A stretch of DNA of 64,000 bases from Cannabis sativa (lineage: Eukaryota > Streptophyta > Magnoliopsida > Rosales > Cannabaceae). Location: NCBI RefSeq assembly GCF_029168945.1, contig NC_083603.1, forward strand, positions 8,618,001 to 8,682,000, read 5' to 3'. Below are positions 47,531 to 58,280 of the stretch, one piece after another. Numbering within the stretch: position 1 is the stretch's first letter; every line of letters begins with the position of its first letter. Both the position numbers and the translations under genes were made by a program. The notes below the pieces were generated by a model. It was not told the origin of the DNA. It saw nothing but the letters and a program-made list of their open reading frames with translations, and did not search any database.

Positions 47531-48330
47531 ATGAAAGAAGGAAGAATGATTCGAATATCTAATCATTTAAGGAATAAATATGAACATATTACTGTGATGC
47601 TTACTATTGTGAACGGCAACCAACATGATATTCATGATGTTTACAATAATGTTAATAATTTCAAGTATGAAAATTTTAAAAATATTCAAAAACTTGGAAC
47701 TATATACCCACATTTTTATATAGATGTACCTTATAGTAAGCTCATTATGGATTGTTTTCCAAATTATATGACGGTGTTACAATTTCATGTGAGAACAATA
47801 CCGATATCTTCTCGATGTGAAAAAACTTTCATGTTTAATCCTACAATTTTTACAACAAAGACACTATCCTCATCATCATCATCATCATCACTACGTAAAA
47901 AAAAAATTCAATTCAATTACTATCGTCATTCTTTAATAGAGGACGAGTTCAAAGGTTGTAAGGAAATTAAAATCTTTGGCCATGATGGAATTATTATCAT
48001 TCATTCTGTTGTAGGATCTTTGTATCCCGGAAAACCACCGCGGTAAGTATACAATTATATATTTTTTAATCTTATTTCTGTTTTGAAAAATTATTTTTTT
48101 TTTTAATTATTATTATGTGTAGTTATTTATATTAATTTTGTTGTGTTGTTTATCATGGATTTAGTTCAAAATTAATAGATTACTTGAAGAAGAAGATGGA
48201 AGAATCATCACCGGATCACAAAAGAATAAATAATTTTTTGAAGAAGTTGCATCATCAAAATTTATATTACTTGAAGAAGAAGGTAGAAGGATCATCACAT
48301 GAATTACCTAAGTTTGTTTTACAGTATTAA
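47531..48330 (+). CDS. Unrecognised two-exon gene candidate, about 225 aa
   Basis: Exon 1 is 47531-48042 and exon 2 is 48165-48330. The donor CG|GTAAGT is a strong plant consensus and the acceptor reads TTTAG. Splicing keeps the frame open (678 bp, 226 codons with stop). An upstream in-frame ATG at 47474 would add 19 residues. I do not recognise the family. The protein has HDIHDVYNNVNNF, then an aromatic-rich central part with PHFYIDVPY, a Ser run coded by TCA repeats (about residues 114-121), an FGHDGIIIIHSVVGSLYPGKPPR block at the splice site, and a Lys-rich tail with two YLKKK motifs. No signal peptide or membrane helix is seen. It lies between transposons, so it may also be a fragment of an unknown element. 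Confidence 0.5.
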
Positions 48331-48819
48331 GAATTTAAATTAATTTATTATTTCTTCTTTCTGATCGATTTTCTTTTTGACCCAGAGTAAAAAAATAGTT
48401 GGGCTCTCTATTAATTTATTTTTTTTAGTTTCATTTCGTTTCCATTAGTTCTTTTATTTCTTAAATAAAATGGAAATTCAAGTATTATTAGTTAATCATT
48501 CACAAATAGAATGAATTAAAAAAAATTGCTTAACACCTAAAAATGTGCAGTTGCTCCATTTGAGAGGCGATTATGATAAAAAAAACATTAGTAAAAAATT
48601 AAACCAAGAGTTTGTGATTTTTGTTTAACGAAGTTTATATAGTGGAATAAAGAAAATAAAAACAAGAGAAATGTTTCAAGAATTATTTGCTTAGATATTT
48701 TGTAGTTTTGATTTTTAAAGTTGTTACAGGTTACATTCAAGTTCATTATATATTTTGAGTATAAGGTTTTTAAAATAAAATAAATAATTTAATTTTATGT
48801 AGAACTTAAAAATAATATT
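48331..48819. other. Intergenic, 3' flank of the candidate gene
   Basis: AT-rich. AATAAAATGG near 48466 could serve as a polyadenylation signal. No other gene. Confidence 0.4.
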
Positions 48820-48947
48820 GCGCACAATAAACAATAAAAATGAACTCCTTTATAAAGTACTAAAATGATATCTCAAAAAAAAAAAAAAAAAGTACTAAAA
48901 TGAAAATAAAAAATAAAAGAAATTTTCTTATTTTTATACTTCAAAAC

Positions 48948-48984
<37 letters not shown>

Positions 48985-49090
48985 TTTTACGGAATTCTAC
49001 ACAGAAAACTAATGAAGCATTTTAAATCGCAATCAAAATCTGTATAACAACCCACATAGAAACTACTAGAAAAACCACCAAAATTTGTAA
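48820..49090. repeat. Dispersed repeat family R, copy in the forward direction
   Basis: Reverse-complement partner of 41735-41965, with a long T run (48953-48982) in place of the shorter A run there. It shares ACGGAATTCTACACAGAAAAC, ATCGCAATCAAAATCTG and ACAACCCACATAGAAAC with 22562-22700. Confidence 0.8.
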
Positions 49091-49214
49091 TTAATAAATT
49101 ACACTTTATTTAATCATTTATTACATTTGCACTAATTATCACACCATTATAATCTTATTCCAATATCAACATAGTCACAAATATTTAATAAAATAACTAT
49201 TACATTTTTTTAGG

Positions 49215-50652
49215 ATATTACACTAAAACGTGGTAAAGAAACGTGGTAAAGAATATTGGAAGTTTTGGATGGCTTCAGCTTATAAAAATTCTGATGGAAA
49301 AATTAGGTTTCCATGTGTTAGATGCTTAAATACTCGATTTGAGCCTTTACATATTATGGAAGCGCATATATTTAATTGGGGTTTTGATCGATAATGGTTA
49401 TCAAAAGTGGATTTACCACGAGGAGCCAAGAAACAGAAGTTGTTGCACGAACGGAAGTTGTTGAGCCAATTTCAAATGATGAAGATGACGAGATGATTCT
49501 CATTATTGAAGATTTCATTCGACCAACAATTGAAGATGTTCAAAACAACCCTGACTCTTTTCAGTACTACGACGAGTTATCTGAAGAGATTGAAGATGAA
49601 TTGTATCTTGGATGCCATTAGATTTCTTCACTTAACTTTCTAGCAAAGTTACTGCATTGGAAAGTTTGTGGAAAAATTTCTTTCAGCGTATTTGATGAAT
49701 TATTAAAATTGTTGAATCTTGCTTTTCCAAAGAGAAATAAAATTCCATCAACGTACTACAAGGCTAAAAGAGGCTAAAAAAAAAATTAGAGTTGGGCTAT
49801 GAGTCAATTCATGTGTGTAAGCATGATTGTTGCTTATTTTATAAAGAGCATGCAACCAAAGATGTTTGTCCAATTTGTGGAAGTAGTCGATGGATAACTT
49901 CAGAGAATTCTACAGGAAAAAGGGTGCCTCGTAAGGTGTTGGATTATTTTTCGTTGACACCTCGGTTGAAAAGACTATATAGTTCAAGACATACAACAAA
50001 ATATATGGTATGACACCATACTAGAAAATCAAAGTATGAACGAGTGATACGTCGCCCGGTTGATGGGTTAGCTTGGAAAGACTTTAATGCCAAACTTCCT
50101 GATTTTGCCACTGAACCTAGAAATGTTCATTTAGGTTTAGCTGCCGATGGCTTTAATCCATTTGGCAACATGAGCATAGCATACAGTATGTGGTCTGTCG
50201 TGTTAGCGAACTATAATCTTCCACATTGGTTGTGTATGAAAGACAATAATTTCATGTCGGCCTTACTTATTCCTGGACCAAAATCACCAGGTTAAGACAT
50301 GGATGTATTTCTAAGACCATTTGTGGATGAGCTGAAAGATTTGTGGGTTGATGGAGTTGATACGAGAGATTGTAGGACAAACACTATGTTCAAGTTGCGT
50401 GCAGCCCTTTTATGGACGGTAAATAATTTTCCTGCTCGAAGTAGTTTGTCTGGATGGAGTGGTCAAGGATACAAAGCTTGTCCAACATGTAACGAAGGCA
50501 CTTCTTCGACACGATTGATTGGTAAGACAGCTTATGTAGGTCACGGAAGATTCTTACCCAGTACCCATCGATTTAGAAGGGACACCAACTTTGATGGAGA
50601 AATTAAAAGAAGACATCCACCGAGACGTTTTACTCATCAAATTTTCGGTTGA
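49215..50652 (+). pseudogene. CACTA TNP2-like transposase remnant
   Basis: The first part (about 49230-49390) gives a KEYWKFWMASAYKN..GKIRFPCVRCLN motif with GF near its end, the transposase-associated domain. After a diverged linker come ESIHVCKHDCCLFYKEH, DVCPICGSSRW and RKVLDYFSLTPRLKRLYSS (49792-50013), then DGFNPFGNMSIAYSMWSVV and a WLCMKDNN..LLIPGPKSPG block (50044-50295), and DVFLRPFVDELKDLW with ALLWTVNNFPARSSLSGW and YKACPTCN (50299-50652). These are hallmarks of Transposase_21 (TNP2). Stops and frameshifts break it into at least five pieces and the C-terminal part is missing. Confidence 0.9.
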
Positions 50653-50995
50653 CTATGTATCTAGGAGAGTTAATTTTGCAACATTTTAAAGTGACGACAA
50701 TAATTGATACTACACAAAATTTGAATGTAAATCAGGCTGATGAAAATGTTGTAGATGATGACGTTGATGATGTAATAGCATGAATGTGATGAGTTGCTAA
50801 TTGATCGATGTGAAGACGATATTATTTCTCAAAATGATGAGTGTGATAGTAACTATTAGTTTACTTATGTTTTAAATATTTTGTAATAATTTTGTAAATG
50901 GTGAATTTGATGATGTTAATTTTAATTCAAACTAATTATATTTTTTGCTAATTTACATCCATACTAATTTAGTCATATAATTTTACATTTAAAGA

Positions 50996-52795
50996 GTGAT
51001 GATGTCAGCTGATATAGCTTCTTATCACGGGGGAGACGGTGATGGTTTTGATCCACTAGATCCTAATAGGGTACCCTCAACTTCCGAGGCAGCTCCACCG
51101 CCAAAAAGAAAAATTCGTGGTGTTGCTAGTAATATACTATTAGAGACTCGTAGGCGGGCAAATCAGGGACCGTTGCCACTTATGCTTGATCCTGCAATGG
51201 GAAAAGTTGTTGGTTTGGAGAACCAAGCTTTCGTCCGCCAGTTGGGTGTCGAAGTGAGTACATTATTGCTAGGAAATTACTTAGATTTTTGTTGATATAC
51301 CTCAACATTTTAAGGAACAAGTTGTGCAAAGAATGAAGGCAAACAATTGATGGTCGAAATAATTTTTATTTATAAGTAATCGGACAATTAACCAATAATT
51401 AATTTCTTTAAGTGTAGTACTATATGATATTGATGGTCACCCAGAACCCGAAAAAGTGATGAGGACTCTTTATCATGAGATAGGCAAAAGATATTTAGAA
51501 AGAAAAAATATTAGGCATACTTACTTTAAAAAATATTACGAAAAAACCTTCATAATTTGGAGGTGGCACTCAATGCTAAGCCTGAGTATGTAACAAGAGA
51601 GCATTGGAAAGAGATTATTGATCTATTTTTGAGCCCAAATTTTATAGAGTTCCAATCAAAACAAGAAAAATAGAAAATAAATGAAGTACACCTCAACTAA
51701 AGGCACAAAATCAATGGCAGCTCAGCGTCATGAATTTGTAAGTGAATTATTAATTCATTTAATAAAATTATAATTTTAAAAAATCTAACACTAATAATAA
51801 AACAGAAGGAGCCAGATAAATATGTCTTCCAAACTTAGAAAGATAGCCATACTAGAAAAAAAGACAAAACCTGGTCAATGACGCTGCTAAAGAAAAATGG
51901 GTGAGTTACACTAATGTTTTATTTTCTCCTTAAAATTATCACATTGCTGAATTTTAAACAATTTTCATCTATAGTTAGGATGAATTGACCCATGAAATGA
52001 ATGAAGAGATGGCCAGAAGCAGACTTCAATGCCAATCTGACAGTGATTCTGGATCCTTGGAGCTGCCATCTGACATCCAGTACAAGGTTATGGACAAGGT
52101 ATTTGGACAAAGGATTGACTATATACGAGGAGTTGGTTACCGCTTATGAAAGAAGGAGAAAAAAATCAACATATGGCTCTTCAAGTTAAAGTCAAACTCA
52201 ATCTCAAGCAGGGTCTACTCTTTCCCAAGATGTTGGTATTATGGTTGAGATGTTTAAGAGATTGTGTGAACACTTTCCAACGGGATAAGACACTTCTGAT
52301 TTGTATGACCCACGATTTGAGAGTTTCCTCCAACAATATTTACAAACACAACCTCAAGGTAGTGCAACTTGTCCAAGGCTGCAACAACAACCGTTTCAGC
52401 AGACTCAGCAGTCTCCTAACATGCAGGGAAGTTCTTCCCAGTCTCTTCTTATTCCGAACATGTTTGGACGCTCCTCCCAATCTTCTCAATTTTGCTACTC
52501 TAATTTCTTTGAAAGATCACAGTTGCAACGACGTCAATTTGGGAGTTCATCTCAGCAACCAATGGTGTTTGGGGGTTCAATGCAGCAACTTTCTCCGGGT
52601 CAATTTTTTAGTACACAAAATCTATATATTTTTTCTATTGAGTTTCAGCAACAATCACCGAATTTTTGCAACAACAACAATCTCCAAATTTTTTTCAATA
52701 ACAACAATCTCCGAATTTACCACAACAACCACAGGCTCGACAATTTGTTGAGATTTTATCTTCGCAACAGTCATATTACCCTTCACCGCTAGTAT
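50996..52795 (+). pseudogene. CACTA PF03004-type (Transposase_24/TNPA-like) protein remnant
   Basis: The first frame (50996 onward) has a PPPKRKIRG motif, then RRANQGPLPLMLDPAMGKVV and ENQAFVRQLGVEV, typical of the N-terminal part of PF03004 proteins. A probable donor (GAA|GTGAGT) follows near 51253. Further pieces are a VTREHWKEIIDLFLSP block (about 51590-51650), DELTHEMNEEMARSRL (51979 onward) and SDIQYKVMDKVFGQR. The end (52301-52795) is Gln/Phe/Ser-rich. Stops interrupt nearly every piece. It ends about 100 bp before the inner CACTA. Confidence 0.78.
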
Positions 52796-52918
52796 TGCAA
52801 GTTTAGGACAATACACAAACAACCCATTTAAACTTGAACACCAGCAATTTAGAATTTTTAAATAATGTGCTTGATGAAAATAATAATAATTAACTTAAGT
52901 CACTACAAGAAAAGCAAC

Positions 52919-53252
52919 TTTTGCCGGCGCAAAAAGTACACTAACTGCGCCGTCAAAGCTTTGCCGGCGCAGTTGTGCGCCGGCAAAACTTATCTGGGAA
53001 GCTTGGTCGGTAAAAGGCTTTTTACCGGCGCGTAGAGTAAATGCGCCGGTAAAACTTCCTTTTACCGGCGAGAAATCACGCCGGTAAAAAATAAGCGCCG
53101 GTGTTAAAAAATGCCCTTATCCGTTATGAACCTGCTTTGATAAAGTTTTGCCGGCGCAATAGTGCGCCGGCAAAACTATTGGCGCCAATCTGACGGTTGG
53201 CGCCAATAGTTTTTGGCTACTTTTACCGGCGCAGAAATGCGCCGGCAAAAGT
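52919..53252. repeat. Subterminal hairpin array, left end of inner CACTA
   Basis: Pairs such as TTTGCCGGCGCAGTTGTG with TGCGCCGGCAAAA, TTTTACCGGCGC with GCGCCGGTAAAA, and TTTTGCCGGCGCAATAG with TGCGCCGGCAAAA stand a few bases apart. About five pairs occur in 330 bp. Such repeated motifs are known binding sites for the element-encoded TNPA-type protein in CACTA elements. Confidence 0.88.
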
Positions 53253-53467
53253 ATTAATATTTATTTTTTAAAAAAATTAATTATAATATTAATTAATTAA
53301 ATATAATTAATTAATTTTTTTTAAATAATTATAATATTATATTAACAAAAAAACCAACATAATTTACATTAAAAATAAACGAACATTAATTATATTATGT
53401 TCTACTAAAATCAGTATATAAACAAAATGTTAAATGTTCGAACCGGATAATAAAAAAAAGTACAGTT

Positions 53468-55001
53468 CTATAGGCGGGTAATGTCGTCATCGTTGTTTCT
53501 CTGAGTCTCGGGAGGCTGCGATGACGATCCAACACTAGGAGCAGCCGACGATCCAGCACCAGGAGTGGGCAATGGTGGAAGATCCATGGGAGGCAAGTTG
53601 AAACCCGGCACAGCTCGAGAAAGATACTCAAACTGATCTTGGAATCGTCTGAGGTAGAGTTGTTGTGTCTCATACTGCTGCCTCGTATGTTGAGTTGTCT
53701 GCTCCGCTTCCTCCACTTTTTTCTGTAAAGCCTCGTACTGTTCCATTGTAACAGTCGGTGGGGCTGAAGGATGCGTGGCAGGTGCTCTTTTGGCCCCAAC
53801 TCCCTTCAGTCTGGGGAGATGGCCAAAGCCTCTAAGATATCGAGATCGTTCTTCGAGTACTTGCGTCATAACAGGTAAGTCTCGGGGGTACTGTGTAGGA
53901 TCGACAGCAGGCTCATCGGGCTCATCTTCAGTGGGCGCTGGTTGAGTTGCCGTTATTTCAACCATTTGCTCCTAAAACAAACAAATAAGTTAAATGGTTA
54001 ATTTTAATACAAAATAAATTGAAAGAAATAAATAAAAAATTGAATTAAAATGTAAACTTACGTAAGCTTGTTGTGCGTACTCGTTGCGCCAATTGTTGCC
54101 TTTATGGTGAAACTTTTGAAAAGTTTCCACCGCAGTTGGCAGTTCTCCTGTCTCGGGGTTAGCCTATTTTCAAGAGAAAATATATTAGTATTGTTATTTT
54201 ACTAGAAAAATTTAAATGAATGATAGTTAAATATAAACTTACCCCCTCGACAACATGTGAAACAATAGGCTTGGAGCCCCAGCCTCCTAGAAATTTCATC
54301 TTACCCCGACTTTCTTTATTTTTTATTTGCTCTACTTTGAAATTAATAATTTTTCTAACAATTAATTATTTATTATTGACTATATAAATTAAACATTACT
54401 AAAATTAGAAATTTTTTTAAAAAAATGTACCTTTTGTTTGTCTGTGCTCCAATAAGCGATGCAGTCACTCCACACCTCTTGAGTTACTCCCTCAGGAGGT
54501 GACATGTCGGCCCTCTCCTGTCCAAGCTCCTCAATATTTTGTATCCACTTTTTCTTGCAGTCTGCCCTCCAGTCACGTAAACCCTTTGACATCTCGTACT
54601 CACCGTAGTCTACGAATGTAGGATTATCTCATGGGAGGACAAACTTGGTCTGCAAAAAGTTACACATTAATACATTAATTACAATTTAATAAGAGTATAG
54701 TAATTTAGAAATTAAAAAAATTATTAAGACATACCTCAAGTCTATCTCAGAGGGCATTGATGTCAGCTCTACTGACATCTTCCCATTTGAATTTATTAAT
54801 GGGGATAGACATTCGAGTCATCCATTTCGCCATATTATTGAATTTTTTTCCATTTTTGCCGACGGGGGTGCCAGTCTCTGCGTGCAGCTCAATCTGTAAC
54901 TTGGCAGATTGTGTTTTGGAGAGCTCCTCCTCAATATTCTTGCCTTTGTATTTACCTCTGACCCCTTTCTTTTTCGAACTGCTGCCACCTGGTGTAGACA
55001 T
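53468..55001 (-). pseudogene. Five-exon PF03004-type transposase-like gene with two premature stops
   Basis: Exons on the minus strand are 55001-54735, 54649-54431, 54329-54243, 54163-54062 and 53971-53468. All have GT-AG introns and all five are multiples of three, so every intron is phase 0. The full frame is 393 codons. Exon 1 is Lys-rich with KGVRGKYKGKNIEEEL; exon 2 has LRDWRADCKKKWIQN and DCIAYWSTDKQK; exon 3 has KNKESRGKMKF and WGSKPIVSHVVEG; exon 4 has NPETGELPTAVETFQKFHHK; exon 5 holds a coiled coil (EQYEALQKKVEEAEQ) and a Pro/Gly/Ser-rich tail. This order fits Transposase_24. Two TGA codons (54747-54749, 54629-54631) stand where Arg is expected, each followed by Asp. Confidence 0.85.
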
Positions 55002-55129
55002 ACTACATATACAACACTTTATTATAATTTGGAGAAGCGTATTTAAGAGTCCTTACTGACTCCGCCTCTCTAAACGGGTTTAAGGTATTTCGTGCATGTG
55101 TAAAATTTTAAAAAAATTATCACTATGTG

Positions 55130-55960
55130 ATAATAAAAATACATTTGTTAAATCCTATCTTTGGTGTATAACCAAAGAGATCAAGAAAAGATAATACAAA
55201 TTTAATTTTATGCTATTTTACAATATCTTATCATATACTTTACAATATCTTATGCTCATTTATACTTATTATAACATCATTTTATTACATTTTCACTTTT
55301 ATTATTTAAATTAAAATTACAAACTTTTTAAATTTATAATATCACTTTATTATATTTTAAATTATATATTACATTTTTCACTTTTATTATTTGTTTAATC
55401 CTATATTATTTAAATTAAAATTACAAACTTCTTAAAATTTATAATATCACTTTATTATATTTTAAATTATATATTACATTTTTCACTTTTATTATTTTTT
55501 TAATAATTTATTATTAAATTAAAATTACTAACTTTTTCAAATTTATAATATCACTTTATCATATTTTAAATTATATATTACATTTTTCACTTTTATTATT
55601 TTTTAAATCATTTTTTATTTAAATTAAAATTACTAACTTTTTTTAAAAAATTAATACCACTTTATTACATTTTAAATTATATATTACATTCTTTAATTTT
55701 TTTTCAATCATTTATTAATTTTTAATCATTTTTTATTTAAATTAAAATTACTAACTTATTAAAACTAATAATATCATTTTATTATATTTAAAATTATATA
55801 TTACATTTCATAATTAAATATTTTCCTAATTATTTATTATTTAAATTGAAAATGTTTTTTTTAATACCTAAAAAAATTATTATTTTACTAACTTTTTAAT
55901 TACATATTTTCAATTTCAATTTCAACATTCAATTAATTTTACATTTTTTCTACTAAAATT
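55130..55960. other. AT-rich stretch upstream of the inner CACTA gene, with internal repeats
   Basis: Several imperfect copies of a unit of about 110 bp with TATAATATCACTTTATTATATT, ATATTACATTTTTCAC and AAATTAAAATTAC (near 55250-55850). It is inside the element, in the 5' flank or a 5' intron of its gene. No coding capacity. Confidence 0.6.
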
Positions 55961-56316
55961 TCGGCAGCATAACGGCTTAAAAAGTGTAAACCCAAAATTT
56001 TTAATACCTATAAATAACACAAACAAATATTTACATACAATATATACACAAACAAATAATCCACCCATCCAACAGCAGTCAATTTTATCACAGAACCTAC
56101 TTCTCTAACATGCATATACATATTAACTAATAACAAACACTGCTACGTATACTAAGCGAAAGCAAAAAAACATACCTGAATCGAGTGTAAAAATAACAAC
56201 TGCAGGCAGCTAGCGGTAATCTCGAGCGGTCGAACACGGACCTAATTCCATAAAAAAGTAAAACCAAATTAAAAATTTAATACCTATAAAAATTTAAAAA
56301 TTTTATCACATATCCA

Positions 56317-56351
56317 TTACCCTACACATACACATACACATATACATATAC

Positions 56352-56382
<31 letters not shown>

Positions 56383-56597
56383 TACACTCACACACACTCA
56401 CATACACTTATACACACACATATACATATATATTTACATACATATATACATACATACACACACATATATATGCATACTTATTTACATACATACAGATATA
56501 TATATACATACACCAATATACACATACAAATACATGCATACTTATGTATACACACCCACACCCACATACACATACACATACACATAAATACATACAC

Positions 56598-56628
<31 letters not shown>

Positions 56629-56832
56629 CACATATATATATACACACCCACATACACATACACACACATATATATACATAATCCCACATACACATACATA
56701 TACATACATACATGTATTTATACACATACATACATTTATACCCACATAAATATACATACACATACATACAAAAATACATACATATACACATACATATACT
56801 AATACACACATACATACACAAATCTATACATA
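56317..56832. repeat. Imperfect (TACA)n/(CACATA)n minisatellite
   Basis: About 515 bp built almost only from TACA, CACA and TATA units, strict purine-pyrimidine alternation for long stretches. It generates open frames in several phases with Tyr/His/Thr or Cys/Met/Val/Tyr repeats, none of which is a gene. It lies in the 5' part of the inner CACTA gene region. Confidence 0.93.
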
Positions 56833-57173
56833 TAAACATTAAAAAAATTAAAAATACCTTAAATAAATTGGAGGAGGTGGGGCTTGGTGGTCTGCGGTGG
56901 TGGCTGGCGTAGCTCGGCCTCCGTCGATGGTGGTGGTGGCCGACGGTGGTGGTGGTGTTGGAGGTGGTGGTGGTGGTTTTTTTGAAGAGAAAAAGAGAGG
57001 GATTGAGAGGGATTGAGAGGGGGGGTTAGAAATTGAGAGAGATTGATAGAGAATGAGAGAGAATCAAAGAGAGATTGAGAGAGGGGGGCTGAGAGGTTTT
57101 CAGAGAAAACCTAGGCAAAAAGATGAAAAATGGAGGAGAAGAAGGGGGCTTCGTGCTCGTGATTCATATATAT

Positions 57174-57707
57174 ACTTTTACCGGCGCATCCAATTGCGCC
57201 GGTAAAAGTGTTTTTAAAATCTGACCTAAGTAGCCAAAAACGAGCGTTTAAGTAAATACTTTTACCGGCACAATAAATACTTTTACCGGCGCACAATTGC
57301 GCCGCTAAAAGTATTCTCACTTATCACATCAAAATCCACACGTTTCCTTTAACACTTTTACCGGCGCAATTGTGCGCCCGTAAAAGTATTCCCACCTACC
57401 ACGGAAATCCACGCGGGAAGTTTCCCTCTCTTTTTTTTGAGACTTTTACCGACGCATCTATGCAGCGGTAAAAGTAAACTAGCGCCATAATAAATGAAAT
57501 GAAAGGCGGCAAACTTCTCGCGCCTTTTGGCGCTTCATTTGCTTACTTTTACCGGCGCATATTCATTATTGCGCCGGTAAAACCAGACTTTTACCGGCGC
57601 AATAATGCGCCGGCAAAAGTAAAGCCTAAATGGAAGTGAGATTTCAGATTTTGTTTTATCTCGACAACCTTTACCGGCGCATTTGACGAACTGCGCCGGT
57701 AAAAATG
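57174..57707. repeat. Subterminal hairpin array, right end of inner CACTA
   Basis: About seven copies of ACTTTTACCGGCGCA, most followed within 3-12 bases by TGCGCCGGTAAAAGT. Each pair can fold as a hairpin of about 12-15 bp. Three copies have substitutions in the CCGGCGC core. Confidence 0.88.
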
Positions 57708-57725
57708 CCTTTTCTTGTAGTGAGT

Positions 57726-58280
57726 TAATTTTAATTATGTGTGGACAATAATTATTAGTTTAATTTTTAATTATGTGTGGATTTATTTAAGTTTTTAATT
57801 ATGTGTGGATGATAATTATTTAGTTGTTAGGTTGGACAATTATTAATTAATTATGTGTGTAATAATTAGTTATTTATTAATTTATTTTTAATTTATAATA
57901 AAATTATTACTCGTATTATAATTTTAAATATTTTTATATATTATTAATATTATTATAAATTAAAAATTTTATAAACATTATATTTTAAATTTAATATTTA
58001 TTTATTTTTATTTAAAACACAATACCGACGGGGTACCCGCTGCTATTAATGTATCAAATAATAAATCCGACACATTAAATATCAGCGGGTCACGCTGCTA
58101 TAGGTCCGCTAATGAATAGTAGCGGCGGATGTGTCAGTCCGCCACTATTAACTATTAATACCGACTAGGTATTATCGGTGGGTCAATACCGAGACCCCGC
58201 CAATAATCACTTATACCAACCGAAAACGCTCCTATTGCTAGCAGATCCTTTCGCCTCTAATTGTTGTAATTGTTGTAGTG
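57726..58280 (+). other. Right terminal region of the outer CACTA element
   Basis: At 57726-57870 four or five copies of TTTTAATTATGTGTGGA-like sequence stand at irregular spacing. At 58024-58215 GC-rich motifs (CCGCTGCTATTAATG, GTAGCGGCGGA, CCGCCACTATTA) alternate in both orientations, as in CACTA subterminal regions. It ends TTGTAGTG at 58280. Confidence 0.65.

Larger units (their letters stand above)
52901..57722 (-). mobile_element. Inner CACTA element with hairpin-rich subterminal arrays
   Basis: It begins CACTACAAGAAAAGCAAC and ends GCCTTTTCTTGTAGTG, an inverted repeat typical of CACTA. A 3-bp duplication AGT flanks it (52898-52900 and 57723-57725). Subterminal arrays of TTTTACCGGCGCA and its reverse complement occupy 52919-53252 and 57174-57707. 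One five-exon gene of PF03004 type lies on the minus strand. No TNP2-type transposase is present, so the element needs one from elsewhere. Its ends and those of the outer CACTA are unlike, so it is a different family. Confidence 0.93.
49215..58280 (+). mobile_element. Decayed CACTA element with transposase remnants, split by a second CACTA element
   Basis: Coding remnants of a TNP2-type transposase (49215-50652) and of a second, PF03004-type protein (50996-52795) run on the plus strand in the order usual for plant CACTA elements. The right end at 58280 reads TTGTTGTAGTG, a CACTA terminus, and is preceded by GC-rich subterminal motifs (58024-58215). I found no matching left terminus, so the left end is lost or unrecognised. 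The inner CACTA (52901-57722) interrupts it. Confidence 0.72.

Noticed and set aside
47880..47915. CACTAC in the TCA-repeat of the candidate gene as the left end of the outer CACTA
   Set aside because: It is part of the TCA microsatellite and the following bases do not match the right terminus TTGTTGTAGTG.
56408..56912. Overlapping open frames with Tyr/His/Thr or Cys/Met/Tyr/Val repeats on both strands
   Set aside because: They are made by the TACA/CACATA minisatellite, which has no stop in several phases. No real protein composition.
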